The translations under genes were made by a program, and so were the position numbers. The notes under the pieces were generated by a model, which saw only the letters and a program-made list of their open reading frames with translations, was not told where the DNA came from and made no database searches. A stretch of 64,000 nucleotides of DNA from Blastococcus sp. CPCC 205250 (GTDB lineage: Bacteria; Actinomycetota; Actinomycetes; Mycobacteriales; Geodermatophilaceae). Location: assembly GCF_019799925.1 (NCBI RefSeq), contig NZ_JABGCG010000003.1:310001-374000 (forward strand), written 5' to 3'. Positions 8,595-18,161 of this stretch are shown here, piece by piece. Within the stretch, counting starts at the first letter, position 1; the number at the start of each line of letters is the position of its first letter.

Positions 8595-9209
8595 GTGACA
8601 ACGGCTCCCGTCGCGAGCGGCACCTTCGACACCTCACGGGTGCACTCCCTGACCCGACCGAACATGGTCAGCGTCGGCACGATCGTCTGGCTCTCCAGCG
8701 AGCTGATGTTCTTCGCCGGCCTGTTCGCCATGTACTTCACGGCGAGGGCCCGGGCCACGGATGGGTGGCCACCGGAGCCCACCGAGCTCAACCTGCCGTA
8801 CGCCCTGGTCTTCACGACGATCCTGGTCGCCTCGTCGATCACCTGCCAGCTCGGCGTCTTCGCCGCGGAGCAGGGGAACGTCTACGGACTGCGGCGGTGG
8901 TTCTCCATCACCTTCCTGATGGGTCTGGTCTTCGTGCTCGGCCAGGCGTTCGAGTACGTGACGCTGGTCGAGGAGCACGGCACCACGATCTCCTCGAGCA
9001 CCTACGGGTCGGTCTTCTACATCACGACCGGCTTCCACGGTCTGCACGTCATCGGAGGCCTCATCGCCTTCGTGTACCTGCTCATCCGGTCCACCATGGG
9101 CCGCTTCACGCCGGCACAGGCGACCTCGGCGATCGTGGTCTCCTACTACTGGCACTTCGTCGACGTCGTGTGGATCGGGCTCTTCGCCACGATCTACCTG
9201 ATCCGCTAG
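8595..9209 (+). CDS. ctaE: Cytochrome c oxidase (aa3) subunit III
   Basis: The 204-residue protein is a multi-helix membrane subunit of the terminal oxidase, stabilising subunit I. Signature stretches include [40 protein letters not shown] and [14 protein letters not shown]. The GTG at 8595 gives the same length as the mycobacterial protein and has CATGAT 7 nt upstream, so a leaderless start is plausible; in-frame ATGs at 8583 and 8586 lie within that element. It begins the ctaE-qcrC-qcrA-qcrB operon, which supports a bc1-aa3 supercomplex. Confidence 0.95.
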   Translation: MTTAPVASGTFDTSRVHSLTRPNMVSVGTIVWLSSELMFFAGLFAMYFTARARATDGWPPEPTELNLPYALVFTTILVASSITCQLGVFAAEQGNVYGLRRWFSITFLMGLVFVLGQAFEYVTLVEEHGTTISSSTYGSVFYITTGFHGLHVIGGLIAFVYLLIRSTMGRFTPAQATSAIVVSYYWHFVDVVWIGLFATIYLIR

Positions 9210-9216
9210 GGAAACG

Positions 9217-10098
9217 GTGTCCACCACGAACCCGCAGTCCGACGCCCAGCCCGACGACGTGCCGGGTCGCGCGCACTCCCGCCGGTCCCGCCCCGCCGCG
9301 GGGACCCCGGCCGCGGCGGCGCGCTCGCGCCGCCTGTCCAAGGCCCGCCGCCGGGTCGCCAACGTCGCCGGCCTCATGGCCGCGCTCGTGCTGACCGGCG
9401 CGCTGTACTCCACCCTCGCCCCCGCGCACGCGGAGGAGGCCGAGGCCGCCACCGGTGACGAGTACGAGGCCGGCCGCGAGATCTACGAGAACAGCTGCAT
9501 CACCTGCCACGGCGAGAACCTCGAGGGCGTCGACGGCCGTGGGCCGTCGCTCATCGGCGTCGGCGGCGCCTCGGTCTACTTCCAGGTGCACACCGGCCGC
9601 ATGCCGCTCGTCCGCCAGGCCGAGCAGGGCCCGGACAAGCCGGTCGTCTTCAGCGAGGAGCAGATCGACCAGCTGATCACCTACGTGCAGGCCAACGGTG
9701 GCGGCCCGGCCGTCCCCAGCGGTGACCTGCGCGACGGCGACCTGGCCCTCGGTGGCGAGCTCTTCCGCCTCAACTGCGCCTCCTGTCACAACTTCGTCGG
9801 CGAGGGCGGCGCCCTGTCCTCGGGCAAGTACGCGCCCGACCTGGGCGACGCCGACGACGTCGAGATCTACACCGCGATGCTGAGCGGGCCGGAGAACATG
9901 CCGGTCTTCGGTGACAACCAGCTCACGCCGGAGGAGAAGCGCTCGATCATCAACTACATCCAGACCGTGAAGGAGATGCCCGACCCGGGTGGCGCGGGCA
10001 TCGGCCGGATGGGTCCGGTTGCCGAGGGCCTGGTGATCTGGCTCGTCGGCGTGAGCGCGCTCATGTTCGGGATCTTCTGGATGGGGAGCAAGGCGTGA
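9217..10098 (+). CDS. qcrC: Cytochrome bc1 complex diheme cytochrome c subunit
   Basis: QcrC replaces soluble cytochrome c in actinobacteria by passing electrons from the Rieske centre to CtaC. The 293-residue protein has an N-terminal membrane helix (about 48-68), two heme-c motifs, CITCH (94-98) and CASCH (187-191), each in its own cytochrome c domain, and a C-terminal membrane helix (about 268-290). GTG 9217 starts 7 nt after the ctaE stop with AGGGAA in front. Its 3' end overlaps qcrA as GTGA. Confidence 0.96.
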   Translation: MSTTNPQSDAQPDDVPGRAHSRRSRPAAGTPAAAARSRRLSKARRRVANVAGLMAALVLTGALYSTLAPAHAEEAEAATGDEYEAGREIYENSCITCHGENLEGVDGRGPSLIGVGGASVYFQVHTGRMPLVRQAEQGPDKPVVFSEEQIDQLITYVQANGGGPAVPSGDLRDGDLALGGELFRLNCASCHNFVGEGGALSSGKYAPDLGDADDVEIYTAMLSGPENMPVFGDNQLTPEEKRSIINYIQTVKEMPDPGGAGIGRMGPVAEGLVIWLVGVSALMFGIFWMGSKA

Positions 10099-11207
10099 CC
10101 ACGCACGACACCCGCCCCGGCTCGACCGGCGGCGCGGACACCCCCGGACCGCTCTACGGCGGCCCGGACGACGACTACACCCCGGAGCAGCTCGCGGCGA
10201 TGAGCCGCGAGGACCTGGACCGCCTGGGCGCCCTCCACGACGGCGTGCAGGTCCTGCACGTGGACCCGGGCCCGGAGCCCGGGTCGCCCCTCGAGAAGCG
10301 CTACGTCCGCCAGGTCGGCACGGTGTTCGCCCTCGCCGGGCTCGCCGCCTTCGCGTTCATCGTCGTCTACCTCGGCTCCGGCTGGTTCCTCCCCGACTGG
10401 GAGTGGACCATCGAGAGCGGCACGTGGAGCTCGCTGTTCACCCCGATGCTGGGGCTCCTGATGGGCCTCTCGCTGGCCCTCGTGGGCCTCGGCATGGTGC
10501 TCTACGCCCGCAAGCTGCTGCCCCACGAGACCGCGGTCCAGGACAAGCACGACGGGTCGCACTTCGACCGCGTCACCACGGGCGCCACGCTCGTCGGCGG
10601 CCTGCACAACAGCGGCCTGGCCCGCCGCAAGCTGATCACCCGCTCGCTCGCCTTCATGGGCGGCGGCCTCGGGCTGATGCTGCTCATGCCCCTCGGCGGC
10701 CTGATCAAGAACCCGAACACGGGGAACCCCCTGGGCCGCACCTCCTGGGGCGAGGGCGTCCGCCTGGTCCGCGACGACGGCACGCCGATCCGTCCGGGCG
10801 ACGCCGTCCCCGGCTCGCTGGAGACGGTCTTCCCGGCCGTCCCCGGCGGCAACCACGAGTCCGACGCGGCCACGATGCTCATCCGGCTGCGGCCGGAGCA
10901 GATCCGGGTGAACCAGCCCCGGGAGGGCCAGGCGGACTACGGGTACGGCGACTACGTCGCCTACTCCAAGATCTGCACCCACGCCGGCTGCCCGGTGTCG
11001 CTGTACGAGCAGGAGACCAGCCGCATCCTGTGCCCCTGCCACCAGTCGCAGTTCGACGTCACGCAGGGCGCCAAGCCGATCTTCGGTCCGGCCACCCGGT
11101 CGCTCCCGCAGCTCCCGCTGGGTGTCGACGACGAGGGCTACTTCATCGCGCTCAGCGACTACCCTGAGGCTGTGGGTCCCACCTACTGGAACCGGGAGCG
11201 CATCTGA
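10095..11207 (+). CDS. qcrA: Cytochrome bc1 complex Rieske iron-sulfur subunit
   Basis: The 370-residue protein carries the [2Fe-2S] ligands Cys294, His296, Cys313 and His316 in CTHAGC and CPCH, with Cys299 and Cys315 placed for the stabilising disulfide. The long N-terminal part has three hydrophobic helices (near residues 75-100, 115-140 and 180-200), the actinobacterial form of this subunit. It oxidises menaquinol together with QcrB. It is translationally coupled to qcrC (4-bp overlap) and to qcrB (1-bp overlap). Confidence 0.96.
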   Translation: MTTHDTRPGSTGGADTPGPLYGGPDDDYTPEQLAAMSREDLDRLGALHDGVQVLHVDPGPEPGSPLEKRYVRQVGTVFALAGLAAFAFIVVYLGSGWFLPDWEWTIESGTWSSLFTPMLGLLMGLSLALVGLGMVLYARKLLPHETAVQDKHDGSHFDRVTTGATLVGGLHNSGLARRKLITRSLAFMGGGLGLMLLMPLGGLIKNPNTGNPLGRTSWGEGVRLVRDDGTPIRPGDAVPGSLETVFPAVPGGNHESDAATMLIRLRPEQIRVNQPREGQADYGYGDYVAYSKICTHAGCPVSLYEQETSRILCPCHQSQFDVTQGAKPIFGPATRSLPQLPLGVDDEGYFIALSDYPEAVGPTYWNRERI

Positions 11208-12904
11208 TGGCTCGTACCGCCACGGCGCCCGGCGCCCCGACCTCCCGGCTCGGCAAGACCGCGCTCGAGATCGACGACCGGCTGATCGTCGCCGGCCCGC
11301 TGCGCCGGACGCTCAACAAGGTCTTCCCCGACCACTGGTCGTTCCTGCTCGGGGAGATCGCGCTCTACTCGTTCATCATCCTGCTGCTGTCGGGCACCTA
11401 CCTGACGTTCTTCTTCGACCCGTCGCTGCGCGAGGTCACCTACAACGGCAGCTACGCGCCCCTGCGGGGCGTGGAGATGTCGGCCGCCTACGACTCGGCG
11501 CTGGACCTGTCGTTCGACGTGCGCGGCGGCCTCTTCATGCGCCAGGTCCACCACTGGGCCGCCCTGCTGTTCGTCGCGTCGATCATCGTGCACCTGCTGC
11601 GCATCTTCTTCACGGGTGCGTTCCGCCGGCCGCGCGAGACCAACTGGATCATCGGCGTGGGCCTGCTGGTCCTCGCCGTCCTCGAGGGCGCGACCGGCTA
11701 CACCCTCCCCGACGACCTGCTGTCGGGCACCGGGCTGCGGATCATCAGCGCGATCATCCTCGCGATCCCCGTGATCGGGACCTGGGCGCACTTCGCCGTC
11801 TTCGACGGGGACTTCCCGGGTGAGCTGATCATCGGACGGTTCTACATCGTCCACGTGCTGCTCATCCCCGCGATCCTGCTCGCGCTCATCGCGGTCCACC
11901 TGCTGCTGCTGGTGAAGCAGAAGCACACCCAGTTCCCCGGCCCCGGCCGGACCGAGCACAACGTGGTCGGCAACCGCCTCTTCCCCACCTTCGCGGCGAA
12001 GGCCGGCGGTCTGTTCTTCATCGTGTTCGGCCTGATCGCCGCACTGGGCGGTCTGGCCCAGATCAACCCGATCTGGCTCTGGGGTCCGTACAACCCGGCG
12101 CAGGTGTCCGCGGCGTCGCAGCCCGACTGGTACGTCATGTTCCTGGACGGCTCGACCCGCCTCTTCCCGGCCTGGGACATCAACCTCCCCGGCGACTACA
12201 CGATCCCGGCGCTGTTCTGGCCGACCCTCGTGCTGCCGGGGATCCTGTTCACGCTGCTCGCCATGTACCCGATGATCGAGCGGAAGCTCACCGGGGACAC
12301 GGCATCGCACCACCTGCTGCAGCGGCCGCGGGACGTCCCGGTGCGGACCTCGCTCGGCGCGATGGCCATCACCTTCTACCTGGTGCTCCTCATCTCCGGC
12401 GGCAACGACGTCCTCGCGGACAAGTTCCAGATCAGCCTCAACGCCATGACCTGGGTCGGGCGCCTCGGGCTGGTCGTGTTGCCCCCGCTGGTGTACATGG
12501 CCACGTACCGGATCTGCCTGGGTCTGCAGAAGCACGACCGCGAGGTCCTCGAGCACGGCATCGAGACCGGCGTCATCCGGCGCCTGCCGCACGGGGAGTT
12601 CATCGAGGTCCACCAGCCCCTGGGCCCCGTCGACGAGCACGGCCACGGTCAGCTCGCCTACGGCGGTGCGTCTGTACCCAAGAAGATGAACCAGATCGGT
12701 GGCGCCCGCCGCGCCATCCGGGGCTTCTTCGCGCCGATCGAGGAGCCTGCCTCGGTCGAGCTCGAGCAGCGTCGCGAGCCGCAGGGCCTCGCCACCGCGG
12801 AGGACCGGGAGCTGACCAGCTCCGGGCGCCCCTCCGAGGGTGGTCGCCCCTCCGAGGGTGGTCGCCCCTCCGAGGGCGGCAAGCCGCAGGAGCCGCGCGA
12901 CTGA
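11207..12904 (+). CDS. qcrB: Cytochrome bc1 complex cytochrome b subunit
   Basis: QcrB holds the two b hemes and the menaquinol sites. The 565-residue protein has about eight or nine membrane helices, the heme-ligand helix [18 protein letters not shown], and the Qo-site PDWY at residues 306-309, the actinobacterial variant of PEWY. The C-terminal cytoplasmic tail is long and ends with three near-identical 18-nt units (12824-12877) coding GRPSEG. It is the last gene of the operon; a strong hairpin follows at 12921. Confidence 0.96.
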   Translation: MARTATAPGAPTSRLGKTALEIDDRLIVAGPLRRTLNKVFPDHWSFLLGEIALYSFIILLLSGTYLTFFFDPSLREVTYNGSYAPLRGVEMSAAYDSALDLSFDVRGGLFMRQVHHWAALLFVASIIVHLLRIFFTGAFRRPRETNWIIGVGLLVLAVLEGATGYTLPDDLLSGTGLRIISAIILAIPVIGTWAHFAVFDGDFPGELIIGRFYIVHVLLIPAILLALIAVHLLLLVKQKHTQFPGPGRTEHNVVGNRLFPTFAAKAGGLFFIVFGLIAALGGLAQINPIWLWGPYNPAQVSAASQPDWYVMFLDGSTRLFPAWDINLPGDYTIPALFWPTLVLPGILFTLLAMYPMIERKLTGDTASHHLLQRPRDVPVRTSLGAMAITFYLVLLISGGNDVLADKFQISLNAMTWVGRLGLVVLPPLVYMATYRICLGLQKHDREVLEHGIETGVIRRLPHGEFIEVHQPLGPVDEHGHGQLAYGGASVPKKMNQIGGARRAIRGFFAPIEEPASVELEQRREPQGLATAEDRELTSSGRPSEGGRPSEGGRPSEGGKPQEPRD

Positions 12905-12920
12905 GCGAGGCGACTGATCG

Positions 12921-12956
12921 AGAGGGCCCGGTGGACATCCGTCCACCGGGCCCTCT
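12921..12956. terminator. Perfect 16-bp hairpin after the ctaE-qcrCAB operon
   Basis: Arms 12921-12936 and 12941-12956 pair perfectly with the loop ATCC. The arms are GC-rich and no U-tract follows. It lies 17 nt past the qcrB stop. Confidence 0.85.
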
Positions 12957-13659
12957 AGCGTTCCGCGGACGTCGCCTGCACCGCCGGCCGCCGGGTCGCC
13001 CGCCGTTCGTCACCTGGGGGCCGCAGCCGGTCCCCGCACACGTCGCACCCTGCTGCGGGAGGCGGCCTGCCCGTCGGATCGGATCGCGTGCGGTCAGCCG
13101 CTCCCCCGTGTCGGCGCGCGCGTCCGGTGGCGCGTGGCGCGCCCACGGTCTGCCGACGTCCCCTGGGGACCCGGGAGCCCCCGGGAGCACGGGACCTCGG
13201 AGGATCCGTCACGGCGCCCCCGGGACCGCCTGCCGCCCCGTCGCACCCCTCCTCTCCCCGCGGTCCGGCTCCACGGCGCTGACCGGCGGACACCCTTCCG
13301 GCTCGTCGCACGCGGCCCGCTCGGTCGGCGTGGACCGCGGACCGTGCTGGGGCGGCCCGGAGGGCAGGTCCGAGCGGATCGGGCCGTCCTGACGCCCGTG
13401 TGGAGGCCCACGCTGCCCCTCATGTCGGGGCCGAGGCGCCGTGGGGGCCGTGCACGCCCGCTGGTGGTCCCCAGGGCGCCCACCAGGACCGATCGCACCC
13501 CTCGGGGCCTCGAGGCGCTGCCCGGATCGCTCCGCGGCTCGCACCCCAGCCCCGCCCGGCCGGCGCCGGCGGACGCGCGACGCCACTGCCGGCGGAGGAG
13601 GGCCGTCACGGTCGCCGGGACCGGCTGACCCACCACGACGCCCGCGATGCCGGGCACGA
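12957..13659. other. Intergenic stretch of about 700 bp with no supported gene
   Basis: This lies between two convergent operons, each closed by its own hairpin. Several open frames exist on both strands, but their translations are Arg/Pro/Gly/Ser-rich, lack domains, and have no plausible start signals. No tRNA-like or riboswitch-like fold was recognised. It could be the remains of the small membrane genes found here in mycobacteria, but nothing in the sequence shows that. Confidence 0.6.
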
Positions 13660-13700
13660 CGACGAGGGCCCCTCCTGCGGTGCAGGAGGGGCCCTCGTCG
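13660..13700. terminator. Perfect 19-bp hairpin after ctaC-ctaF
   Basis: Arms 13660-13678 and 13682-13700 are fully complementary with a nominal 3-nt loop. It lies about 50 nt beyond the ctaF stop on the minus strand. Confidence 0.85.
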
Positions 13701-13749
13701 GTTCCCGTCAGGGAGGTCGTCCGGCCGCGAGCGGCAGGACGGTGGTCGG

Positions 13750-14151
13750 TCAGCTGTGCGCGTTCTGCCCGACGTAGTACTCGAACAGCAGGCCGCCGAC
13801 CGTGAGGAGGATGGCGACCACGCCGATGAGGATCAGCCACGGGTAGAAGAACGCCAGGCCCAGACCGGTCGTGCCGGCCGACAGCGCGATCCCCAGCGGC
13901 CAGTAGCTGGCGGGGCTGAAAAAGCCGAGCTCACCGGCGCCGTCGGCGATCTCGGCGTCCTTGCGGTCCTCGGGACGGGCGTCGATGCGGCGGGAGATGA
14001 ACCAGAAGAACCCGCCGACCAGGATCGTCAGGCCCGCCGACAGCGCGAGGGCGGTGGTCCCGATCGGCTCCCGCGCCCAGAAGCCGTAGACCACGGCGAA
14101 GAGCACCAGGGCGACCGAGACGATGTTGAAGATTGCTGCTTCGACCTTCAC
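13750..14151 (-). CDS. ctaF: Cytochrome c oxidase subunit IV, actinobacterial type
   Basis: The 133-residue protein has four membrane helices and the typical actinobacterial pattern: helix, helix ending FFWFISRRIDARPEDRKDAEIADG, and FFSPASYWPLGIALS before the last two helices. It is an accessory subunit of the aa3 oxidase within the bc1-aa3 supercomplex. GTG 14151 follows GGGAGGA at good spacing. It lies 51 nt downstream of ctaC in one operon. Confidence 0.93.
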   Translation of the reverse strand: MKVEAAIFNIVSVALVLFAVVYGFWAREPIGTTALALSAGLTILVGGFFWFISRRIDARPEDRKDAEIADGAGELGFFSPASYWPLGIALSAGTTGLGLAFFYPWLILIGVVAILLTVGGLLFEYYVGQNAHS

Positions 14152-14202
14152 GAGCGTCCTCCCGGCTGCGTCGTGGCGTGGGACGTGTCAGAGGCGGCGA
14201 GG

Positions 14203-15084
14203 TCAGCCATCGACCTGCTGCGCGTCCTCGGTGAAGTCCCAGGGACGGGTGGAGACCGAGGAGCCACCGAGCTCCGGGTCCACCTCCTCCAGGGCCTCGA
14301 ACGTGGTGGCGCCGCCCTCGCGGAGCTCCAGGTACCGGTCGTAGTCCTCGCCGCTGACGACGCGGATCTCGAAGTTCATGTACGCGTGGTACGTGCCGCA
14401 GAGCTCGGCGCAGCGGCCGACGTAGGCGCCTTCCTGGCCCTCGTCGATCGTCACCTCGAACACGTTGTCGCGGCCGTTCTCGTTGCCCGGGATGACGTCG
14501 AGCTTGAAGAGGAACTCCGGCACCCAGAACGAGTGGATGACGTCGGCCGAGCGGACGTAGAACTGGATCGAGCGGTCGGTCGGCAGGACGAGGATCGGGA
14601 TCTCGTCGCTGTTGCCCACGGTGGTGACCTGGTCGGCCTCCTCCTCCGCGGTGTCCGCGTAGAGGAACTCCCAGTTCCACTTGAAGGCCTGGACGGTGAT
14701 GTTCACCTCCGGCTCCTCGCTGCGGTCCTGCACCCGGTTCTGCACGACGACCGTGAAGAAGAACAGGCCCGCGATGATGAGGAACGGGATGATCGAGTAC
14801 ACGATCTCCAGCGGCAGGTTGTAGGCCGTCTGCCGCGGCAGGTCGTCACCCTTCTTGCGGTGACGGACGATCGACCAGCCGATCAGCGCCCAGACCAGGA
14901 TGCCGACGATCAGGGCGGCGATGACCGACCAGATCCACAGGCCCTTGATGTCCTGCGACTGCTCGGTGATGCCCTCCGGCCAGCCCCACCGCCAGAACTC
15001 GTTGTCGGGGGTGCACCCCGAGAGGGCCGGGACCCCCAGGAGACCGAGCGCGGCGACCCGCGCGAGCCTGTTGCCTCGAGCCAC
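14203..15084 (-). CDS. ctaC: Cytochrome c oxidase subunit II (lipoprotein, CuA centre)
   Basis: CtaC takes electrons from QcrC through its binuclear CuA site. The 293-residue protein has a signal peptide with lipobox LSGC (Cys24), two membrane helices (about 48-70 and 92-115), and the copper ligands Cys225, Glu227, Cys229, His233 and Met236 in CAELCGTYHAYM. The GTG at 15084 is chosen because it gives a compact signal peptide and GAGGAGG lies upstream; longer frames extend upstream without support. The ctaD gene (subunit I) is not in this window. Confidence 0.94.
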   Translation of the reverse strand: MARGNRLARVAALGLLGVPALSGCTPDNEFWRWGWPEGITEQSQDIKGLWIWSVIAALIVGILVWALIGWSIVRHRKKGDDLPRQTAYNLPLEIVYSIIPFLIIAGLFFFTVVVQNRVQDRSEEPEVNITVQAFKWNWEFLYADTAEEEADQVTTVGNSDEIPILVLPTDRSIQFYVRSADVIHSFWVPEFLFKLDVIPGNENGRDNVFEVTIDEGQEGAYVGRCAELCGTYHAYMNFEIRVVSGEDYDRYLELREGGATTFEALEEVDPELGGSSVSTRPWDFTEDAQQVDG

Positions 15085-15230
15085 TGCTCGCTGCCTCCTC
15101 GTCCGCCGTCCGGGCGGCCCCGGACGGTCATCCCCGGCGGCGCCCCCCGCCGTCCGGCAGGCGGTCGCACACCGACCACATTCTCCGGCGAGACTAACCG
15201 ACCCCGCTCGGTGGCCGAGCACCGGAGAGA

Positions 15231-15260
15231 CACGACCCGCGAGGTCGTCGCCGGGTCGTG
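15231..15260. repeat. Inverted repeat in the divergent ctaC / 15370 promoter region
   Basis: CACGACCCG (15231-15239) and its exact complement CGGGTCGTG (15252-15260) flank a 12-nt spacer. It lies between the divergent starts of ctaC and a small membrane protein, so it may be an operator; a hairpin is the alternative. Confidence 0.45.
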
Positions 15261-15369
15261 ACCCGGGACGGTCGCCGGCGGCCCGGACGGGCCCTCGGGT
15301 GGCGCGGCGCGGCCGTGACCACCCTCACGAGGTGACCGGGCAGGAGGCGCCGACGGTTAGAGTCGAGGG

Positions 15370-15735
15370 GTGTTCTCCCGGCTGCTGACCCCGAAGTGGG
15401 TGGCGCTGCACCTGCTCGTGGCGGCGCTCTTCGTGGCCACCTTCTTCCTGGGCTTCTGGCAGCTGTCGAAGGCCGAGAACGGCGGCGGCGCGGTCAACTG
15501 GAGCTACGCGCTGCAGTGGCCGCTCTACGGGTTCATGGGACTGTGGTTCTACGTGCGCATGGTGCGCGAGGAACTGCACCGCGACCCCGACGAGGAGGAG
15601 CCGGGCAACGCGCTCGTCCTCTACCAGCGCCCGCGCATCGACACGACCGGCGACCCCGAGCTCGCGGCCTACAACGCCTACCTCGCCGAGCTGAACGAGA
15701 AGGCGCTCGGCCAGCGGGGTCCCCGTGCCCACTGA
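15370..15735 (+). CDS. Small conserved actinobacterial membrane protein
   Basis: The 121-residue protein has a first helix with the SURF1-like start PKWVALHLLVAALFVATFFLGFWQL, a second hydrophobic stretch (WPLYGFMGLWFYVRMV) and an acidic cytoplasmic tail. A protein of this kind sits at the same place in mycobacteria (the Rv2203 region). The neighbourhood of oxidase genes hints at a role in respiration or oxidase assembly, but this is inference. TAGAGT at 15358-15363 lies 6 nt before the GTG, so the transcript is probably leaderless. The end overlaps the next gene by 11 nt. Confidence 0.85.
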   Translation: MFSRLLTPKWVALHLLVAALFVATFFLGFWQLSKAENGGGAVNWSYALQWPLYGFMGLWFYVRMVREELHRDPDEEEPGNALVLYQRPRIDTTGDPELAAYNAYLAELNEKALGQRGPRAH

Positions 15736-16099
15736 GCCCACCGTGGCCCCGTCCGGGCTGCCGCGCGCCCTGGCCCGCCGGGTCGGCGAGGCGGTCCCCG
15801 CCGCCCTGCGCCGCTACCGCGTCATGGCCTGGGTGGTGGGCGTCCTGCTCATCGCCCTGGTGCTGGTCGCCGTCCCGGTCAAGTACCTGGGGGGCCCCGA
15901 CGAGCCGGTCGCCCTCATCGGCACCGCCCACGGCTGGCTGTACTTCATCTTCTTCCTGACGGCCTGCGACCTCGCCGTCCGCGCACGGTGGACCCTCAAG
16001 GGCACCGTCCTGGTGCTGCTGGCCGGCACCGTCCCGATCCTCTCGTTCGTCGCCGAGCGGATCGCCACCCGCAAGACCCGCGCCGGCGAGCGAGTCTGA
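15725..16099 (+). CDS. DUF3817 family membrane protein
   Basis: The 124-residue protein has three membrane helices and the family's features KYLGGPDEPVALIGTAHGWLYFIF and a C-terminal FVAERIATRK. DUF3817 proteins are small membrane proteins of unknown function that often sit beside oxidase or synthase genes. The GTG start overlaps the upstream gene by 11 nt, so they are coupled. It precedes asnB by 49 nt. Confidence 0.88.
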   Translation: MPTEPTVAPSGLPRALARRVGEAVPAALRRYRVMAWVVGVLLIALVLVAVPVKYLGGPDEPVALIGTAHGWLYFIFFLTACDLAVRARWTLKGTVLVLLAGTVPILSFVAERIATRKTRAGERV

Positions 16100-16148
16100 C
16101 CACCGTCCCGGCTCCGCCGGGACACGAGACGTCCGGAGAACTGCGTCC

Positions 16149-18083
16149 ATGTGCGGCCTGCTGGCCTACCTGTCCACCGACGCCCACCGGGTCGGTGAGC
16201 CGATCGTCGACGACGTCCGCGGCGCCCTGCGCTGCCTGCACCACCGCGGACCCGACGACACCGCCGTCTGGTCCGACGCCGACGTCGTCCTCGGCTTCAA
16301 CCGGCTGTCGATCATCGACCTCGAGGGCTCCCCGCAGCCCCTCCCCTACGCGCAGGACCGCTACCGCATCCTGTTCAACGGCGAGATCTACAACTACCTG
16401 GAGCTGCGCGAGGAGCTGCAGGCCGCCGGCGCGACGCTGAGCACCCACGGCGACACGGAGACCATCGTCGCCGGCTACCACCTGTGGGGCCAGGACGTCG
16501 TCCACAAGCTGCGCGGGATGTTCTCCTTCGTCATCTGGGACACCGAGACGCGGACGGCGTTCGGCGCCCGCGACCCGTTCGGCATCAAGCCGCTGTTCAC
16601 CGCTCGGCTGGCCGACGGCGGGCTGGTCTTCAGCTCGGAGAAGAAGGCCGTGCTGGAGATGCTCGGCGGCAGCGCCGCCGCCGGCGGGGTCGACGCCGCT
16701 TCCCTCCAGCACTACCTGACCCTGCAGTACGTGCCCGAGCCGGCGACGCTGCACCGCGGCATCCGGCGGATCGAGAGCGGCACGAGCTTCACCGTCGTCG
16801 ACGGCGAACTGCACACCAGCCGCTACTTCCACCCGGCGTGGACGCCGCAGCCGGTCCCGGCCGGCCAGGAGCAGCGGCTCTACGACCGGATCGCCGAGGC
16901 GCTGGACGAGTCGGTCGCCAAGCACATGCGCGCCGACGTGACCGTGGGCTCGTTCCTCTCCAGCGGGATCGACTCCACGGCGATCGCCGCCCTGGCCCAC
17001 CGCTACAACCCCGACCTCATGACCTTCACGGTCGGCTTCCAGCGGCAGGAGCAGTCGGAGATCGAGATCGCCGCCGAGTCCGCCGGCATCCTCGGCGTCC
17101 GGCACGTGCCGGTCGAGATCACCGCGGAGGAGTTCGCCGAGGCCATCCCCACCGTCGTCTGGTACCTGGACGACCCGGTCGCCGACCCCGCGCTCGTGCC
17201 GCTGTACTTCGTGGCCCGCGAGGCGCGCAAGCACGTCAAGGTCGTGCTGTCCGGCGAGGGCGCCGACGAGCTCTTCGGCGGCTACACGATCTACCGCGAG
17301 CCGATCAGCCTGGCCTGGGCCTCGAAGCTGCCGGCCGCCGGCCGCCGCGCGATGGCCCGCCTGGCCGACCTGGTGCCCGAGGGCGTCCGCGGGCAGGACC
17401 TGCTGCGGCGGGCGTCGATGCCCCTGGAGCAGCGGTACTACGGCAACGCCCGCAACATGCGCGACGACGAGCTCGCCGCCCTGCTCCCCGGCCACGACCC
17501 GGACCTCTCCCACGTCGCGGTCACCGAGGACCTGTACCGGCAGACCCGCGCGGCCGGCTACGACGAGGTCACCGCCATGCAGTACGTGGACCTGTTCACC
17601 TGGCTGCGCGGCGACATCCTCGTCAAGGCCGACAAGATGACCATGGCCAACTCGCTCGAGCTGCGCGTGCCGTTCCTCGACCCCGAGGTCTTCGCGCTCG
17701 CCAGCACCATCCCGGTCGAGCAGCGGGTGCCCCGCCGAGGGGACGCGACGAAGTACGCGCTGCGGCAGGCGATGGCGCAGATCGTGCCGCCGCGGATCAT
17801 GAACCGGCGCAAGCTCGGCTTCCCCGTGCCGACGGCGGACTTCCTCGCCGGCCCGCTGCACGAGTGGGCGCGCGGCATCGTGACCGACAGCCACACCGAC
17901 GAGTGGCTCGACCGCGACCACGTGCTGGGGCTGCTGGACCGGCTGCGCTCTGCCGACGTGCCGAGCAAGCGCATCGCCCGCCAGGTGTGGGAGGTGCTGG
18001 TCTTCATGGTCTGGCACGGGATCTTCGTCGAGGAGCGGATCGAGCCAGAGATCCCCGAGACCGTCTACCCGGTCAGCCTCTAG
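16149..18083 (+). CDS. asnB: Asparagine synthase (glutamine-hydrolysing)
   Basis: AsnB makes asparagine from aspartate, glutamine and ATP, or in some actinobacteria amidates related substrates such as m-Dpm. The 644-residue protein has the nucleophile Cys2 directly after Met (MCGLLAYL), an N-terminal class-II glutaminase domain with FNGEIYNYLELREEL, and a synthetase domain with the PPi loop FLSSGIDST and SGEGADELFGGY. CGGAGAA lies about 11 nt before the ATG. A strong hairpin follows. Confidence 0.95.
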   Translation: MCGLLAYLSTDAHRVGEPIVDDVRGALRCLHHRGPDDTAVWSDADVVLGFNRLSIIDLEGSPQPLPYAQDRYRILFNGEIYNYLELREELQAAGATLSTHGDTETIVAGYHLWGQDVVHKLRGMFSFVIWDTETRTAFGARDPFGIKPLFTARLADGGLVFSSEKKAVLEMLGGSAAAGGVDAASLQHYLTLQYVPEPATLHRGIRRIESGTSFTVVDGELHTSRYFHPAWTPQPVPAGQEQRLYDRIAEALDESVAKHMRADVTVGSFLSSGIDSTAIAALAHRYNPDLMTFTVGFQRQEQSEIEIAAESAGILGVRHVPVEITAEEFAEAIPTVVWYLDDPVADPALVPLYFVAREARKHVKVVLSGEGADELFGGYTIYREPISLAWASKLPAAGRRAMARLADLVPEGVRGQDLLRRASMPLEQRYYGNARNMRDDELAALLPGHDPDLSHVAVTEDLYRQTRAAGYDEVTAMQYVDLFTWLRGDILVKADKMTMANSLELRVPFLDPEVFALASTIPVEQRVPRRGDATKYALRQAMAQIVPPRIMNRRKLGFPVPTADFLAGPLHEWARGIVTDSHTDEWLDRDHVLGLLDRLRSADVPSKRIARQVWEVLVFMVWHGIFVEERIEPEIPETVYPVSL

Positions 18084-18101
18084 CCCGCCGGCAGGGCCGT
18101 A

Positions 18102-18145
18102 CGACGGAGGCCCGGCTCCCCGCGAGGGGAACCGGGCCTCCGTCG
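18102..18145. terminator. Hairpin between convergent asnB and erpA
   Basis: Arms 18102-18121 and 18126-18145 pair over 20 positions with one C-A mismatch and a 4-nt loop. It can serve both converging genes. Confidence 0.8.
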
Positions 18146-18161
18146 TCGTGCGCGAGCGGTG

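Noticed and set aside
13094..13840. Minus-strand gene in the gap between the respiratory operons
   Set aside because: The frame overlaps the real ctaF 3' end in another frame and its translation is Arg/Gly/Ser/Pro-rich without any domain.
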